DNA of 6,054 bases from Verrucomicrobiales bacterium. GTDB lineage: Bacteria; Verrucomicrobiota; Verrucomicrobiia; Verrucomicrobiales; DEV007. Below are positions 1 through 6,054 of this stretch, piece by piece (position 1 is the stretch's first letter; every line of letters begins with the position of its first letter). Both the position numbers and the translations under genes were made by a program. Where the stretch lies: the NCBI GenBank assembly GCA_013003335.1, contig JABDJT010000008.1, positions 1 through 6,054 of the forward strand. The letters run 5' to 3'. A model generated the notes under the pieces. It did not search any database. It had not been told where the DNA came from and saw only the letters and a program-made list of their open reading frames with translations.

Positions 1-1
1 A

Positions 2-1162
<1,161 letters not shown>

Positions 1163-1188
1163 AAACTTCTAAAATACAGATTTTCAGG

Positions 1189-1217
1189 GCGCGATCCGGC
1201 AACGGATCGCGCTTTTT
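1189..1217 (+). terminator. Rho-independent terminator of the DUF1553 gene
   Basis: A perfect 10-bp GC-rich stem (1189-1198 pairing with 1203-1212) is closed by a four-base GCAA loop, which is a stable GNRA tetraloop, and is followed directly by five T (1213-1217). It starts 26 bases after the stop codon at 1160-1162. Stem, loop and T-tract all fit a strong intrinsic terminator reading left to right, and it separates the DUF1553 gene from glgP. Confidence 0.93.
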
Positions 1218-1234
1218 GATGGGTAAATGAACCT

Positions 1235-1263
1235 ACAGGGTCTGTTCGCCAAACCAACCCTGT
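1235..1263. promoter_or_regulatory. Inverted repeat, possible activator site upstream of glgP
   Basis: ACAGGGT (1235-1241) and its exact complement ACCCTGT (1257-1263) are separated by 15 bases, so the half-sites are 22 bp apart, about two helical turns. The centre is roughly 83 bp before the start point expected from the sigma-54-like element at 1306-1321, a distance typical for enhancer-binding-protein sites. A 7-bp repeat can arise by chance and no specific regulator is recognised, so the binding role is inference. Confidence 0.3.
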
Positions 1264-1305
1264 TGGATCGATTCGGACGGATTTATCAATTTTCTATTGG
1301 ATAAC

Positions 1306-1321
1306 TGGCAAAGTAAGTGCT
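1306..1321 (+). promoter_or_regulatory. Candidate sigma-54 (RpoN) -24/-12 promoter for glgP
   Basis: The stretch reads TGGCAAAGTAAGTGCT. Against the sigma-54 consensus TGGCACRNNNNTTGCW it keeps the near-invariant GG (1307-1308) and GC (1319-1320) with exactly ten bases between them, and differs only at two specified positions (C to A, and the first T of TTGC to G). Transcription would start near 1332, leaving a leader of about 37 bases before the glgP ATG. No convincing sigma-70 pair was found in this spacer. Whether this organism has rpoN cannot be seen here. Confidence 0.42.
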
Positions 1322-1368
1322 TTTGCAGCAGGTGAACACGGGTCGATATTTCCCAAACCACAATTTTT

Positions 1369-3867
1369 ATGGACACACAAACCACACAGCCGCTTGATTC
1401 ATCCGTCTGCGACCTGCTGCCGGGCGAAAATCTCGATTGCTCGACCGCGGAACTGAAAAAGGCAATCTTGAGCCATATTGTCCGAACGAAGGCGCACGAT
1501 CCGGAGACGGCGACAACGCACGACTACTGGACGGCGACCTGTCTCGCCGTTCGTGACCGGATTCTGGAGCGGGCAGCCGTGACCCGGAAGGAACACCGCA
1601 GGCTGAATGTCCGGCGGGTGTATTACTTGTCTCTCGAATACCTGATGGGCCGGCTGTTGGAAAATAACCTGGTGAACACCGGGTTGATGGTTGCAGCCAA
1701 GGAGGCGCTTGCGGAGTTGGGGCAGGATTATGACAAGATTGTAGAAGCCGGCCCGGATATGGGACTGGGAAACGGGGGTTTGGGCCGATTGGCGGCCTGT
1801 TTTCTCGATTCCATGGCGACCCTGGATTACCCCGCGGTCGGATACGGAATCAACTACGAATACGGATTGTTTCGCCAGGAATTTCGAGACGGAAAACAGA
1901 TCGAACACCCGGATGAGTGGCGTCGGTTTGGGAATCCGTGGTCAATCTGCCGACCGGAATATGCTGTTGAGGTGCAACTTTACGGGCGTGTCGAAAGCCA
2001 GTTTGATGAACTCGGCCAGGGACGGATGGTGTGGGAAGACACCCAGTCGATTCAGGGTGTTCCGTGGGATATTCCCGTAGCCGGATATGGCGGGTCGACA
2101 GTGAATTTTCTCCGGCTTTGGGAAGCGAAGGCGTCGAAAGACTTTGATTTCGATGTTTTCAATGAGGGTGGCTATGTCGAGGCTGTCCGGGAGAAAGTGG
2201 AGAGTGAAACCGTTTCGAAAGTTTTATATCCGAATGACGCGACTGCGACAGGCAAGGAACTGCGTCTCGTGCAGCAATACTTCTTCGTGACCTGTTCCAT
2301 GCGGGACATCATTCGCCGGCATCGGAAATCGAATGATACGTGGGACAGTTTCCCGGAAAAATCGGCGATTCAGTTGAATGACACCCACCCGGCGATCGCC
2401 GTTGCGGAGCTGATGCGGATCCTCGTCGATGAAGAAATGCTTTCATGGGGCCAGGCGTGGGAAATCACCCGGGCGACGTTTGCCTATACAAATCATACCC
2501 TTCTTCCCGAGGCGCTCGAGAAATGGAGTGTGCCTCTGTTTGAAAAAGTTTTGCCGCGTCACCTGCAGATCATTTTCGAAATCAACAAGCGATTCCTCGA
2601 GCAGGAAGTCGAAGCGCAGTGGCCGGGTGATGATGCGAAAAAACAGGCGCTTTCCTTAATCGAAGAAGGTGAGCCGAAACAGATTCGAATGGCGCATCTT
2701 GCGCTTATCGGCAGTCACGCCACCAACGGCGTTGCCGCACTCCACACCGAACTGTTGAAGAAGCACCTGTTTCACGACTTCAACATCTTGTATCCCGGGA
2801 AGATTCAGAACAAAACCAACGGCATCACTCCGCGACGCTGGCTACTCGCCTGCAACCCGGAACTGGCTGGTCTGATTGACCGGACGGTCGGTGATGACTG
2901 GCCCCGTCATTTGGACAAGCTACAGGAATTGGAAAACTCGATCGACGATTCCGACTGGCGGGACGAATTCATGGCGATCAAGCATCGAAACAAGGAACGG
3001 CTTGCTACCATGATTTCCGAACGTTGCGGGATCACGGTGGATCCATCTGCTTTGTTCGACGTGCAGATCAAGCGACTCCACGAGTACAAGCGCCAGCACT
3101 TGAATCTGCTGCACATTTTGACGCTCTACCGCCGCTTGATTCGAAATCCCGATCTGGATGTTCCGCCACGCGTCTTCGTGTTCGGGGCAAAAGCTGCGCC
3201 CGGTTACCAGATCGCGAAGGAAATTATCCACGCGATCAATGCAGTCGGAAACGTCATCAACAACGACAAACGGATTGGCGACAAGTTGAAGATTGCGTTC
3301 ATTCCGAACTACGGTGTCAGCGTAGCCGAAACAATCATTCCGGCTGCTGATTTATCCGAGCAGATTTCCACTGCCGGAAAAGAGGCGTCCGGAACCGGGA
3401 ATATGAAACTGGCGCTTAATGGAGCAGTGACAATTGGAACCCTCGATGGAGCCAATGTTGAAATCCTCGAAGAAGTCGGTGACGAAAACATCTTCATCTT
3501 CGGGCTGACCGTCGAAGAAGTGGAAGGATTGTGGAACAACGGTTACAGTTCGATGGATTACTACTGGGGAGACGAGGAACTCCGGGATGTAATCGACTGG
3601 CTTAGCTCCGATTTCTTCTCCGGAGATCGAAACGCATTTTCCAATCTTCGGCACAGCCTGCTGGAAGGCGGAGATCCATTTCTCGTGCTGGCCGATTACG
3701 CTTCATACATCGAAGCGCAGGATCGGGTCGGCAAGGCGTTTCTGGATCGCGAAAGCTGGGCGAAGTCAGCGATTTTGAATACTGCGCGGGTTGGGAAATT
3801 TTCCAGCGACCGGACCATTCGCGAATACGCCGAGGAAATCTGGAATTTGCCGGCAGTAAAAGTCTGA
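1369..3867 (+). CDS. glgP: Glycogen/alpha-glucan phosphorylase (GT35)
   Basis: A cytoplasmic enzyme that removes terminal alpha-1,4-linked glucose from glycogen or maltodextrin with phosphate, giving glucose-1-phosphate. At 832 residues it is full length for the family (roughly 800-840). Visible landmarks are the YLSLEYLMGR block, the glycine-rich loop LGNGGLGR (133-140), LNDTHPA (336-342), NHT with H376, KTNGITPRRW (482-491), and KRLHEYKRQ with the phosphate-contacting K568, R569 and K574. The pyridoxal-phosphate signature EASGTGNMKLALN starts at E672, with the cofactor lysine at K680. From K568 to K680 the numbering coincides with mature rabbit muscle phosphorylase. I see no counterpart of the animal regulatory serine in the N-terminus. 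The start is supported by an in-frame stop at 1333-1335 with no other ATG, GTG or TTG between. There is no Shine-Dalgarno site. It appears to be a single-gene unit, possibly sigma-54 driven. Glycogen versus maltodextrin preference (GlgP or MalP) cannot be decided from sequence. Confidence 0.97.
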   Translation: MDTQTTQPLDSSVCDLLPGENLDCSTAELKKAILSHIVRTKAHDPETATTHDYWTATCLAVRDRILERAAVTRKEHRRLNVRRVYYLSLEYLMGRLLENNLVNTGLMVAAKEALAELGQDYDKIVEAGPDMGLGNGGLGRLAACFLDSMATLDYPAVGYGINYEYGLFRQEFRDGKQIEHPDEWRRFGNPWSICRPEYAVEVQLYGRVESQFDELGQGRMVWEDTQSIQGVPWDIPVAGYGGSTVNFLRLWEAKASKDFDFDVFNEGGYVEAVREKVESETVSKVLYPNDATATGKELRLVQQYFFVTCSMRDIIRRHRKSNDTWDSFPEKSAIQLNDTHPAIAVAELMRILVDEEMLSWGQAWEITRATFAYTNHTLLPEALEKWSVPLFEKVLPRHLQIIFEINKRFLEQEVEAQWPGDDAKKQALSLIEEGEPKQIRMAHLALIGSHATNGVAALHTELLKKHLFHDFNILYPGKIQNKTNGITPRRWLLACNPELAGLIDRTVGDDWPRHLDKLQELENSIDDSDWRDEFMAIKHRNKERLATMISERCGITVDPSALFDVQIKRLHEYKRQHLNLLHILTLYRRLIRNPDLDVPPRVFVFGAKAAPGYQIAKEIIHAINAVGNVINNDKRIGDKLKIAFIPNYGVSVAETIIPAADLSEQISTAGKEASGTGNMKLALNGAVTIGTLDGANVEILEEVGDENIFIFGLTVEEVEGLWNNGYSSMDYYWGDEELRDVIDWLSSDFFSGDRNAFSNLRHSLLEGGDPFLVLADYASYIEAQDRVGKAFLDRESWAKSAILNTARVGKFSSDRTIREYAEEIWNLPAVKV

Positions 3868-3920
3868 TTCGGGTGCACAAAGAAAAGGATCGAAGACAAG
3901 TCCTGCGACGGCGGGTGGAG

Positions 3921-3959
3921 GGGATCTGCGCTGGCGGGGCCAACCGCCGGTTTGATCCC
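3921..3959 (+). other. Two-part hairpin downstream of glgP, possible 3' end structure
   Basis: An outer 6-bp stem, GGGATC (3921-3926) with GATCCC (3954-3959), encloses an inner 5-bp GC stem (3933-3937 with 3944-3948, six-base loop), with an internal loop of 6 and 5 bases between them. A competing small stem, CCGGG (3958-3962) with CCCGG (3971-3975), overlaps it. It lies 54 bases after the glgP stop, a sensible place for a 3' structure. There is no T-tract after either stem, so it is not a standard intrinsic terminator; it may be an mRNA-stabilising or factor-dependent end, or chance. Confidence 0.3.
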
Positions 3960-4011
3960 GGGCGTCTCTACCCGGTCTGACAACTCATCTTTCACATCAC
4001 GGGCGTTGACC

Positions 4012-4031
4012 GGTAGCAATATTTCGCTACC
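4012..4031. repeat. 6-bp perfect inverted repeat
   Basis: GGTAGC (4012-4017) and GCTACC (4026-4031) flank an eight-base A/T-rich centre. The symmetry would suit either a small RNA hairpin or a protein-binding palindrome. There is no T-tract after it and no adjacent gene start, so no function can be assigned. Confidence 0.35.
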
Positions 4032-4156
4032 AGGCGCTCCCCCGATTGGCTTGCAGGCCCAAAGGGGATGAAGATCGGCATTTCTCTCCCAAACGGGAAT
4101 TCACCTTCCGAATTCGCACCGGATTCCTGCCGGAACCGCTCCTCCAACCCGGGTCT

Positions 4157-4181
4157 GTTTCCCAATTCGCAAATTGGAAAC
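4157..4181. repeat. Imperfect hairpin, ten base pairs with one bulge
   Basis: GTTT (4157-4160) and CCAATT (4162-4167) pair with AATTGG (4172-4177) and AAAC (4178-4181), with one bulged C at 4161 and the four-base loop CGCA. It lies in the middle of the non-coding stretch. The stem is mostly A/T and no T-tract follows, so it is not a terminator. It is one of several hairpins between 4010 and 4310. Confidence 0.35.
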
Positions 4182-4213
4182 GGACTTGCGGACGAGAATA
4201 CGGAACGCGTGCG

Positions 4214-4245
4214 GGAATCGGCTTGCAAAAACGGTGGCAAATTCC
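4214..4245. repeat. Bulged hairpin in the intergenic region
   Basis: GGAAT (4214-4218) pairs with ATTCC (4241-4245), and TTGC (4223-4226) pairs with GCAA (4237-4240). This makes nine base pairs interrupted by a four-base bulge (4219-4222), with a ten-base loop. On its own it is weak; it is listed because it follows directly on the hairpin at 4157-4181. Confidence 0.2.
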
Positions 4246-4283
4246 ACCTGCGCCGGGCGAAAGCCTGAATCCGGTTTCGCAAT

Positions 4284-4310
4284 TTTACGCGCCCCACTTC
4301 GCCGTGTAAA
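4284..4310. repeat. 8-bp stem-loop with one wobble pair
   Basis: TTTACGCG (4284-4291) pairs with CGTGTAAA (4303-4310) through eight contiguous pairs, one of them G-U, around an 11-base C-rich loop. No T-tract follows on the plus strand. On the minus strand the bases after the stem begin AATTGCG, which is also not terminator-like. No gene ends next to it. Confidence 0.25.
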
Positions 4311-4469
4311 CAGGGCGATTGGTTTGAGAACAAACAGCGATTTTGAATCCAATTCTTCATCTTCAATGCGCAGTTTCCCAACTGAAATTGATTTCCACTT
4401 CGTCAGAGTGCCTCCATCTGCAAAAAGAGGGCAGGTTGCGGAAATCTCCGGTCATCTTTCGAATTCCGG

Positions 4470-4487
4470 CCAGTCAAAAAACCAGTC
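4470..4487. repeat. Short direct repeat, CCAGTC twice around six A
   Basis: CCAGTC occurs at 4470-4475 and again at 4482-4487, separated by exactly six A. The 12-bp period is close to one helical turn, so both copies face nearly the same side of the DNA. It lies about 180 bases before the oxidoreductase start and could be a regulator site, but two six-base copies are weak evidence. Confidence 0.25.
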
Positions 4488-4501
4488 GATCACTTTCTGT
4501 C

Positions 4502-4526
4502 GTCCTCGAAAACAGGTTTCGAAGAC
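4502..4526. promoter_or_regulatory. Imperfect 25-bp palindrome upstream of the oxidoreductase operon
   Basis: TCGAAA (4506-4511) and TTTCGA (4517-4522) flank a five-base centre, and beyond one mismatch on each side GTC (4502-4504) pairs with GAC (4524-4526). That is nine of ten paired positions. It lies about 140 bp before the ATG at 4667. The shape suits a dimeric repressor or activator site, or the base of an RNA hairpin; no known operator consensus is recognised. Confidence 0.3.
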
Positions 4527-4542
4527 ATCGGCATAGTCCGCG

Positions 4543-4585
4543 AAACAGTTCAAATAATCAACTGAAAGTTTGAACAGTTTTTCTT
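4543..4585 (+). promoter_or_regulatory. Terminator-like hairpin with a competing stem in the oxidoreductase leader
   Basis: AAAC (4543-4546) and GTTCAAA (4548-4554) pair with TTTGAAC (4569-4575) and GTTT (4577-4580), broken only by one opposed A-A pair. The loop is 14 bases, and the 3' arm runs into TTTTTCTT. The left arm can instead pair locally: CAGTT (4546-4550) with AACTG (4560-4564), which would break the larger stem. Two exclusive folds with a T-run after one of them resemble an attenuator. The A/T-rich stem would make a weak terminator, and the 7-bp arms with centres 21 bp apart could equally be a DNA operator. The position is 80-125 bases before the Gfo/Idh ATG. Confidence 0.35.
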
Positions 4586-4666
4586 AAGGCCTTTGAGCTT
4601 GGATTTCTTGCGTTGGAACATCGCTTAACACACAATTAAGAGAGAACTGAGAACCGCGCTTTCACT

Positions 4667-5686
4667 ATGCCTGACGACAAGTCCACCATTCTCGTGATCG
4701 GCACCGGTTCGATCGGTGAACGCCATCTGCGTTGTTTGCAGCGAATTGGCCGCCGGGAAGTTGCCTTCTGTGAACCGATGGAGGAACGGCGCGCCGATGT
4801 CGCCCTCCGATATGGAATTGATGCCTCCCTCGTTTTTCCGACTTTGGATGAAGCCCTTTCTTCCGCCGAATTCGATTGCGCCGTGGTCGCCGCTCCAGCC
4901 CCATTTCATATTCCCCTGGGAAGGCAACTTGCCGAAGCGGGGATTCACATCCTGATGGAGAAGCCCCTTAGTCTTTCGCTCGTCGGTGTTGCCGGTTTCC
5001 GTCGTCTCGCAGCGGACCGTGGAATTGTCGTTGCCGTCGGCTACGTGCACCACGCTCACCCTGCGATTCGGGGAGTGAAGGAAAAGCTCGACTCCGGCGA
5101 GTTCGGTCGACTTCTTGAAATGCGCTTCGATCTTGGTCAACCACTCGCGCACTTTCGTCCAGCCTATGCCGACGTCTATTTCGCCGATCACGAAATGGGA
5201 GGCGGAACGATCCAGGACATGATTACACATTTCTACTCCGTCGGTGATTCCCTCGCCGGTCCGGTCGATCGCCTCGTAACCCACGCGCGCCACTTGGCAC
5301 TTCCGCGTGTCGAGGTTGAGGACACGGTCCATACCCTTGCCTCGCATGGTGGGATCATGGCCTCCTATGCGACGAACATGTTTCAACCGGCCAATGAGGT
5401 GTGCGTAACTCTGAACTGCGAGGCGGGAAGTCTCCGGGCCAGCTATCAAGATCGTCGGTTTTCGTGGATTTCCGAACCGGCTGGAGAATGGCAACACGAA
5501 TCGTTTGCACTCGACGATTGGGACGAAGTCTACATTCGGCAGAACAACGCCTTTCTCGACGCGGTTGATGGAAAAGGTTCCCCCGTCGTCGGTCTCGAAT
5601 CCGCGATCCGGACTCTGTCCGTCAATGTCGCGTCGCTCGAAAGCGCCCGTACTCAGTCGTGGCAAAACGTATCTTATGAATCCTGA
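4667..5686 (+). CDS. Gfo/Idh/MocA-family NAD(P)-dependent oxidoreductase
   Basis: A 339-residue cytoplasmic dehydrogenase of the Gfo/Idh/MocA family, which oxidises or reduces sugars, sugar nucleotides or inositols with NAD(P). The N-terminal Rossmann fold begins almost at once, with GTGSIGERH (G12, G14, G17). EKP follows at 98-100, with K99 the expected catalytic lysine. The C-terminal alpha/beta domain carries GGGTIQDMITH, whose D184 and H188 fit the family's usual Asp-x3-His pair. Length is normal. Unlike many planctomycete members it has no Tat signal or other leader. The start is fixed by an in-frame TAA at 4637-4639, with no other start codon before the ATG; a purine-rich stretch (4638-4653) is too distant for a normal ribosome site. 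Its last 11 bases overlap the SDR gene, which implies a shared operon and probably a shared substrate. The substrate is unknown; a surface-sugar role is a guess from the Gfo/Idh-SDR pairing. Confidence 0.93.
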   Translation: MPDDKSTILVIGTGSIGERHLRCLQRIGRREVAFCEPMEERRADVALRYGIDASLVFPTLDEALSSAEFDCAVVAAPAPFHIPLGRQLAEAGIHILMEKPLSLSLVGVAGFRRLAADRGIVVAVGYVHHAHPAIRGVKEKLDSGEFGRLLEMRFDLGQPLAHFRPAYADVYFADHEMGGGTIQDMITHFYSVGDSLAGPVDRLVTHARHLALPRVEVEDTVHTLASHGGIMASYATNMFQPANEVCVTLNCEAGSLRASYQDRRFSWISEPAGEWQHESFALDDWDEVYIRQNNAFLDAVDGKGSPVVGLESAIRTLSVNVASLESARTQSWQNVSYES

Positions 5687-6054
5687 CGAACCCGCAGTTC
5701 AGCAACTTTTCGATCTTCAAGGTCGTTGCGCCCTTGTCACCGGAGCGAGCGGCTACCTTGGTGGTGCCTTTGCCCGCGCCCTGGCTGAAGCCGGCGCAAC
5801 CGTAATCGTCGGCAGCCGCGATGCCGGGCGAGCTGCATCCACAGCATCCGAACTTCCCTCGGCTTTTGGTCAGATTCATTGCGGCGTCGCACTCGATTAT
5901 CTTGACGAGAACTCCATTGAGGCGGGTGTTACCCAGGCTGTCGACTCGGTTGGCCAAATCGATATCCTCGTCAACAACGGACACGCCGCCGATGCCCACG
6001 ATCTCACCAACGTGAAGGGCGAGGATTTTAACCGTCAGCTCGCCAATGCGACTG
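5676..6054 (+). CDS. Short-chain dehydrogenase/reductase (SDR), N-terminal part
   Basis: The frame opens at the ATG at 5676-5678 and stays open to the window's edge, giving the first 126 residues of an SDR-family NAD(P)-dependent oxidoreductase. The opening is MNPDEPAVQQLFDLQGRCAL, leading into the cofactor loop TGASGYLG (22-29). GSRD follows beta-2, and R48 there hints at NADPH preference. D74 in CGVALDY fits the usual adenine-contacting position. ILVNNGH then matches the SDR NNAG segment (N100, N101) with Gly-His in place of Ala-Gly. The catalytic Ser-Tyr-Lys part lies beyond the window. It overlaps the Gfo/Idh stop by 11 bases and has no Shine-Dalgarno site, so translation probably depends on the upstream gene. 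The likely role is a second redox step on the same sugar-like compound, by inference only. Confidence 0.9.
   Translation, partial: MNPDEPAVQQLFDLQGRCALVTGASGYLGGAFARALAEAGATVIVGSRDAGRAASTASELPSAFGQIHCGVALDYLDENSIEAGVTQAVDSVGQIDILVNNGHAADAHDLTNVKGEDFNRQLANAT

Larger units (their letters stand above)
3868..4666. other. Long intergenic region without a credible gene
   Basis: About 800 bases separate glgP from the oxidoreductase gene. Frames of 60-130 codons occur on both strands between about 3990 and 4575, and they overlap each other. Their translations are rich in Arg, Ser, Pro and Asn, lack hydrophobic-core patterning, match no family I recognise, and have no evident ribosome site. I treat them as chance frames. 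What the region does hold is a series of short imperfect hairpins and repeats, listed separately, becoming more A/T-rich towards the downstream gene. It must contain that gene's promoter, but no clear -35/-10 or -24/-12 pair could be chosen. A structured RNA or a decayed gene remains possible. Confidence 0.6.

Noticed and set aside
1263..1289. Possible sigma-70 promoter before glgP (TTGGAT and TATCAA)
   Set aside because: Only 3 of 6 and 4 of 6 consensus matches with a 15-base spacer; clearly weaker than the sigma-54-type element just downstream.
3992..4381. 129-codon minus-strand frame in the intergenic region
   Set aside because: No recognisable domain, no ribosome site, Arg/Ser-rich low-quality translation, and it overlaps several equally plausible frames on the other strand.
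4174..4536. 120-codon plus-strand frame, with further frames at 4046-4309 and 4068-4268
   Set aside because: Compositionally random translations that overlap one another in different frames; none shows a hydrophobic core, a motif or a translation signal.
4614..4628. Possible sigma-54 element before the Gfo/Idh gene (TGGAAC...TTAA)
   Set aside because: It lacks the required GC at -12 and the GG-N10-GC spacing.
4608..4638. Possible sigma-70 promoter before the Gfo/Idh gene (TTGCGT with a CAATTA-like -10)
   Set aside because: The -10 box is very poor. TTGAAC at 4570-4575 also lacks a -10 at a proper distance.
4625..5665. 346-codon open frame on the minus strand covering nearly the whole Gfo/Idh gene
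   Set aside because: It mirrors a well-identified plus-strand gene with all family motifs. Its translation matches nothing I recognise, and long antisense frames are expected opposite genes with this codon bias.

Overview
This window most likely comes from the chromosome of a planctomycete or a close relative in the PVC group. The main evidence is the first gene, whose PSCyt2/DUF1549–PSD1/DUF1553 architecture is greatly expanded in Planctomycetes and rare elsewhere. The general lack of Shine-Dalgarno sites and the roomy intergenic DNA fit the same picture. All convincing genes lie on the plus strand.

Layout. (1) Positions 2-1162 are the 3' part of a DUF1549/DUF1553 protein that runs off the left edge, closed by a textbook intrinsic terminator at 1189-1217. 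(2) A 206-bp spacer follows. It holds a good sigma-54-type -24/-12 match (1306-1321) and, further upstream, a 7-bp inverted repeat (1235-1263) where an enhancer-binding protein could sit. (3) Positions 1369-3867 are a complete glycogen/alpha-glucan phosphorylase (glgP) with every active-site landmark I checked in place. (4) Positions 3868-4666 are about 800 bp with no credible gene. They hold several imperfect hairpins and short repeats. The most striking is a pair of mutually exclusive stems at 4543-4585, just ahead of the next gene. (5) Positions 4667-5686 are a complete cytoplasmic Gfo/Idh/MocA-family oxidoreductase. Its last 11 bases overlap the start of (6), a short-chain dehydrogenase/reductase (SDR) at 5676, which runs off the right edge.

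How they work together. Three transcription units are likely: the DUF1549/DUF1553 gene (ending at its terminator), glgP (apparently alone, with its own promoter), and the Gfo/Idh-SDR pair, which looks translationally coupled and probably acts on one sugar or sugar-like substrate. Nothing links glgP functionally to its neighbours. The oxidoreductase pair looks like the start of a longer operon, perhaps for surface-sugar biosynthesis, but the rest of it is outside the window.

I found no tRNA, rRNA, CRISPR array, insertion sequence or phage feature. There is no strong evidence of a wholly new system. The best leads are regulatory: the putative sigma-54 control of glgP and the structured leader of the oxidoreductase operon.
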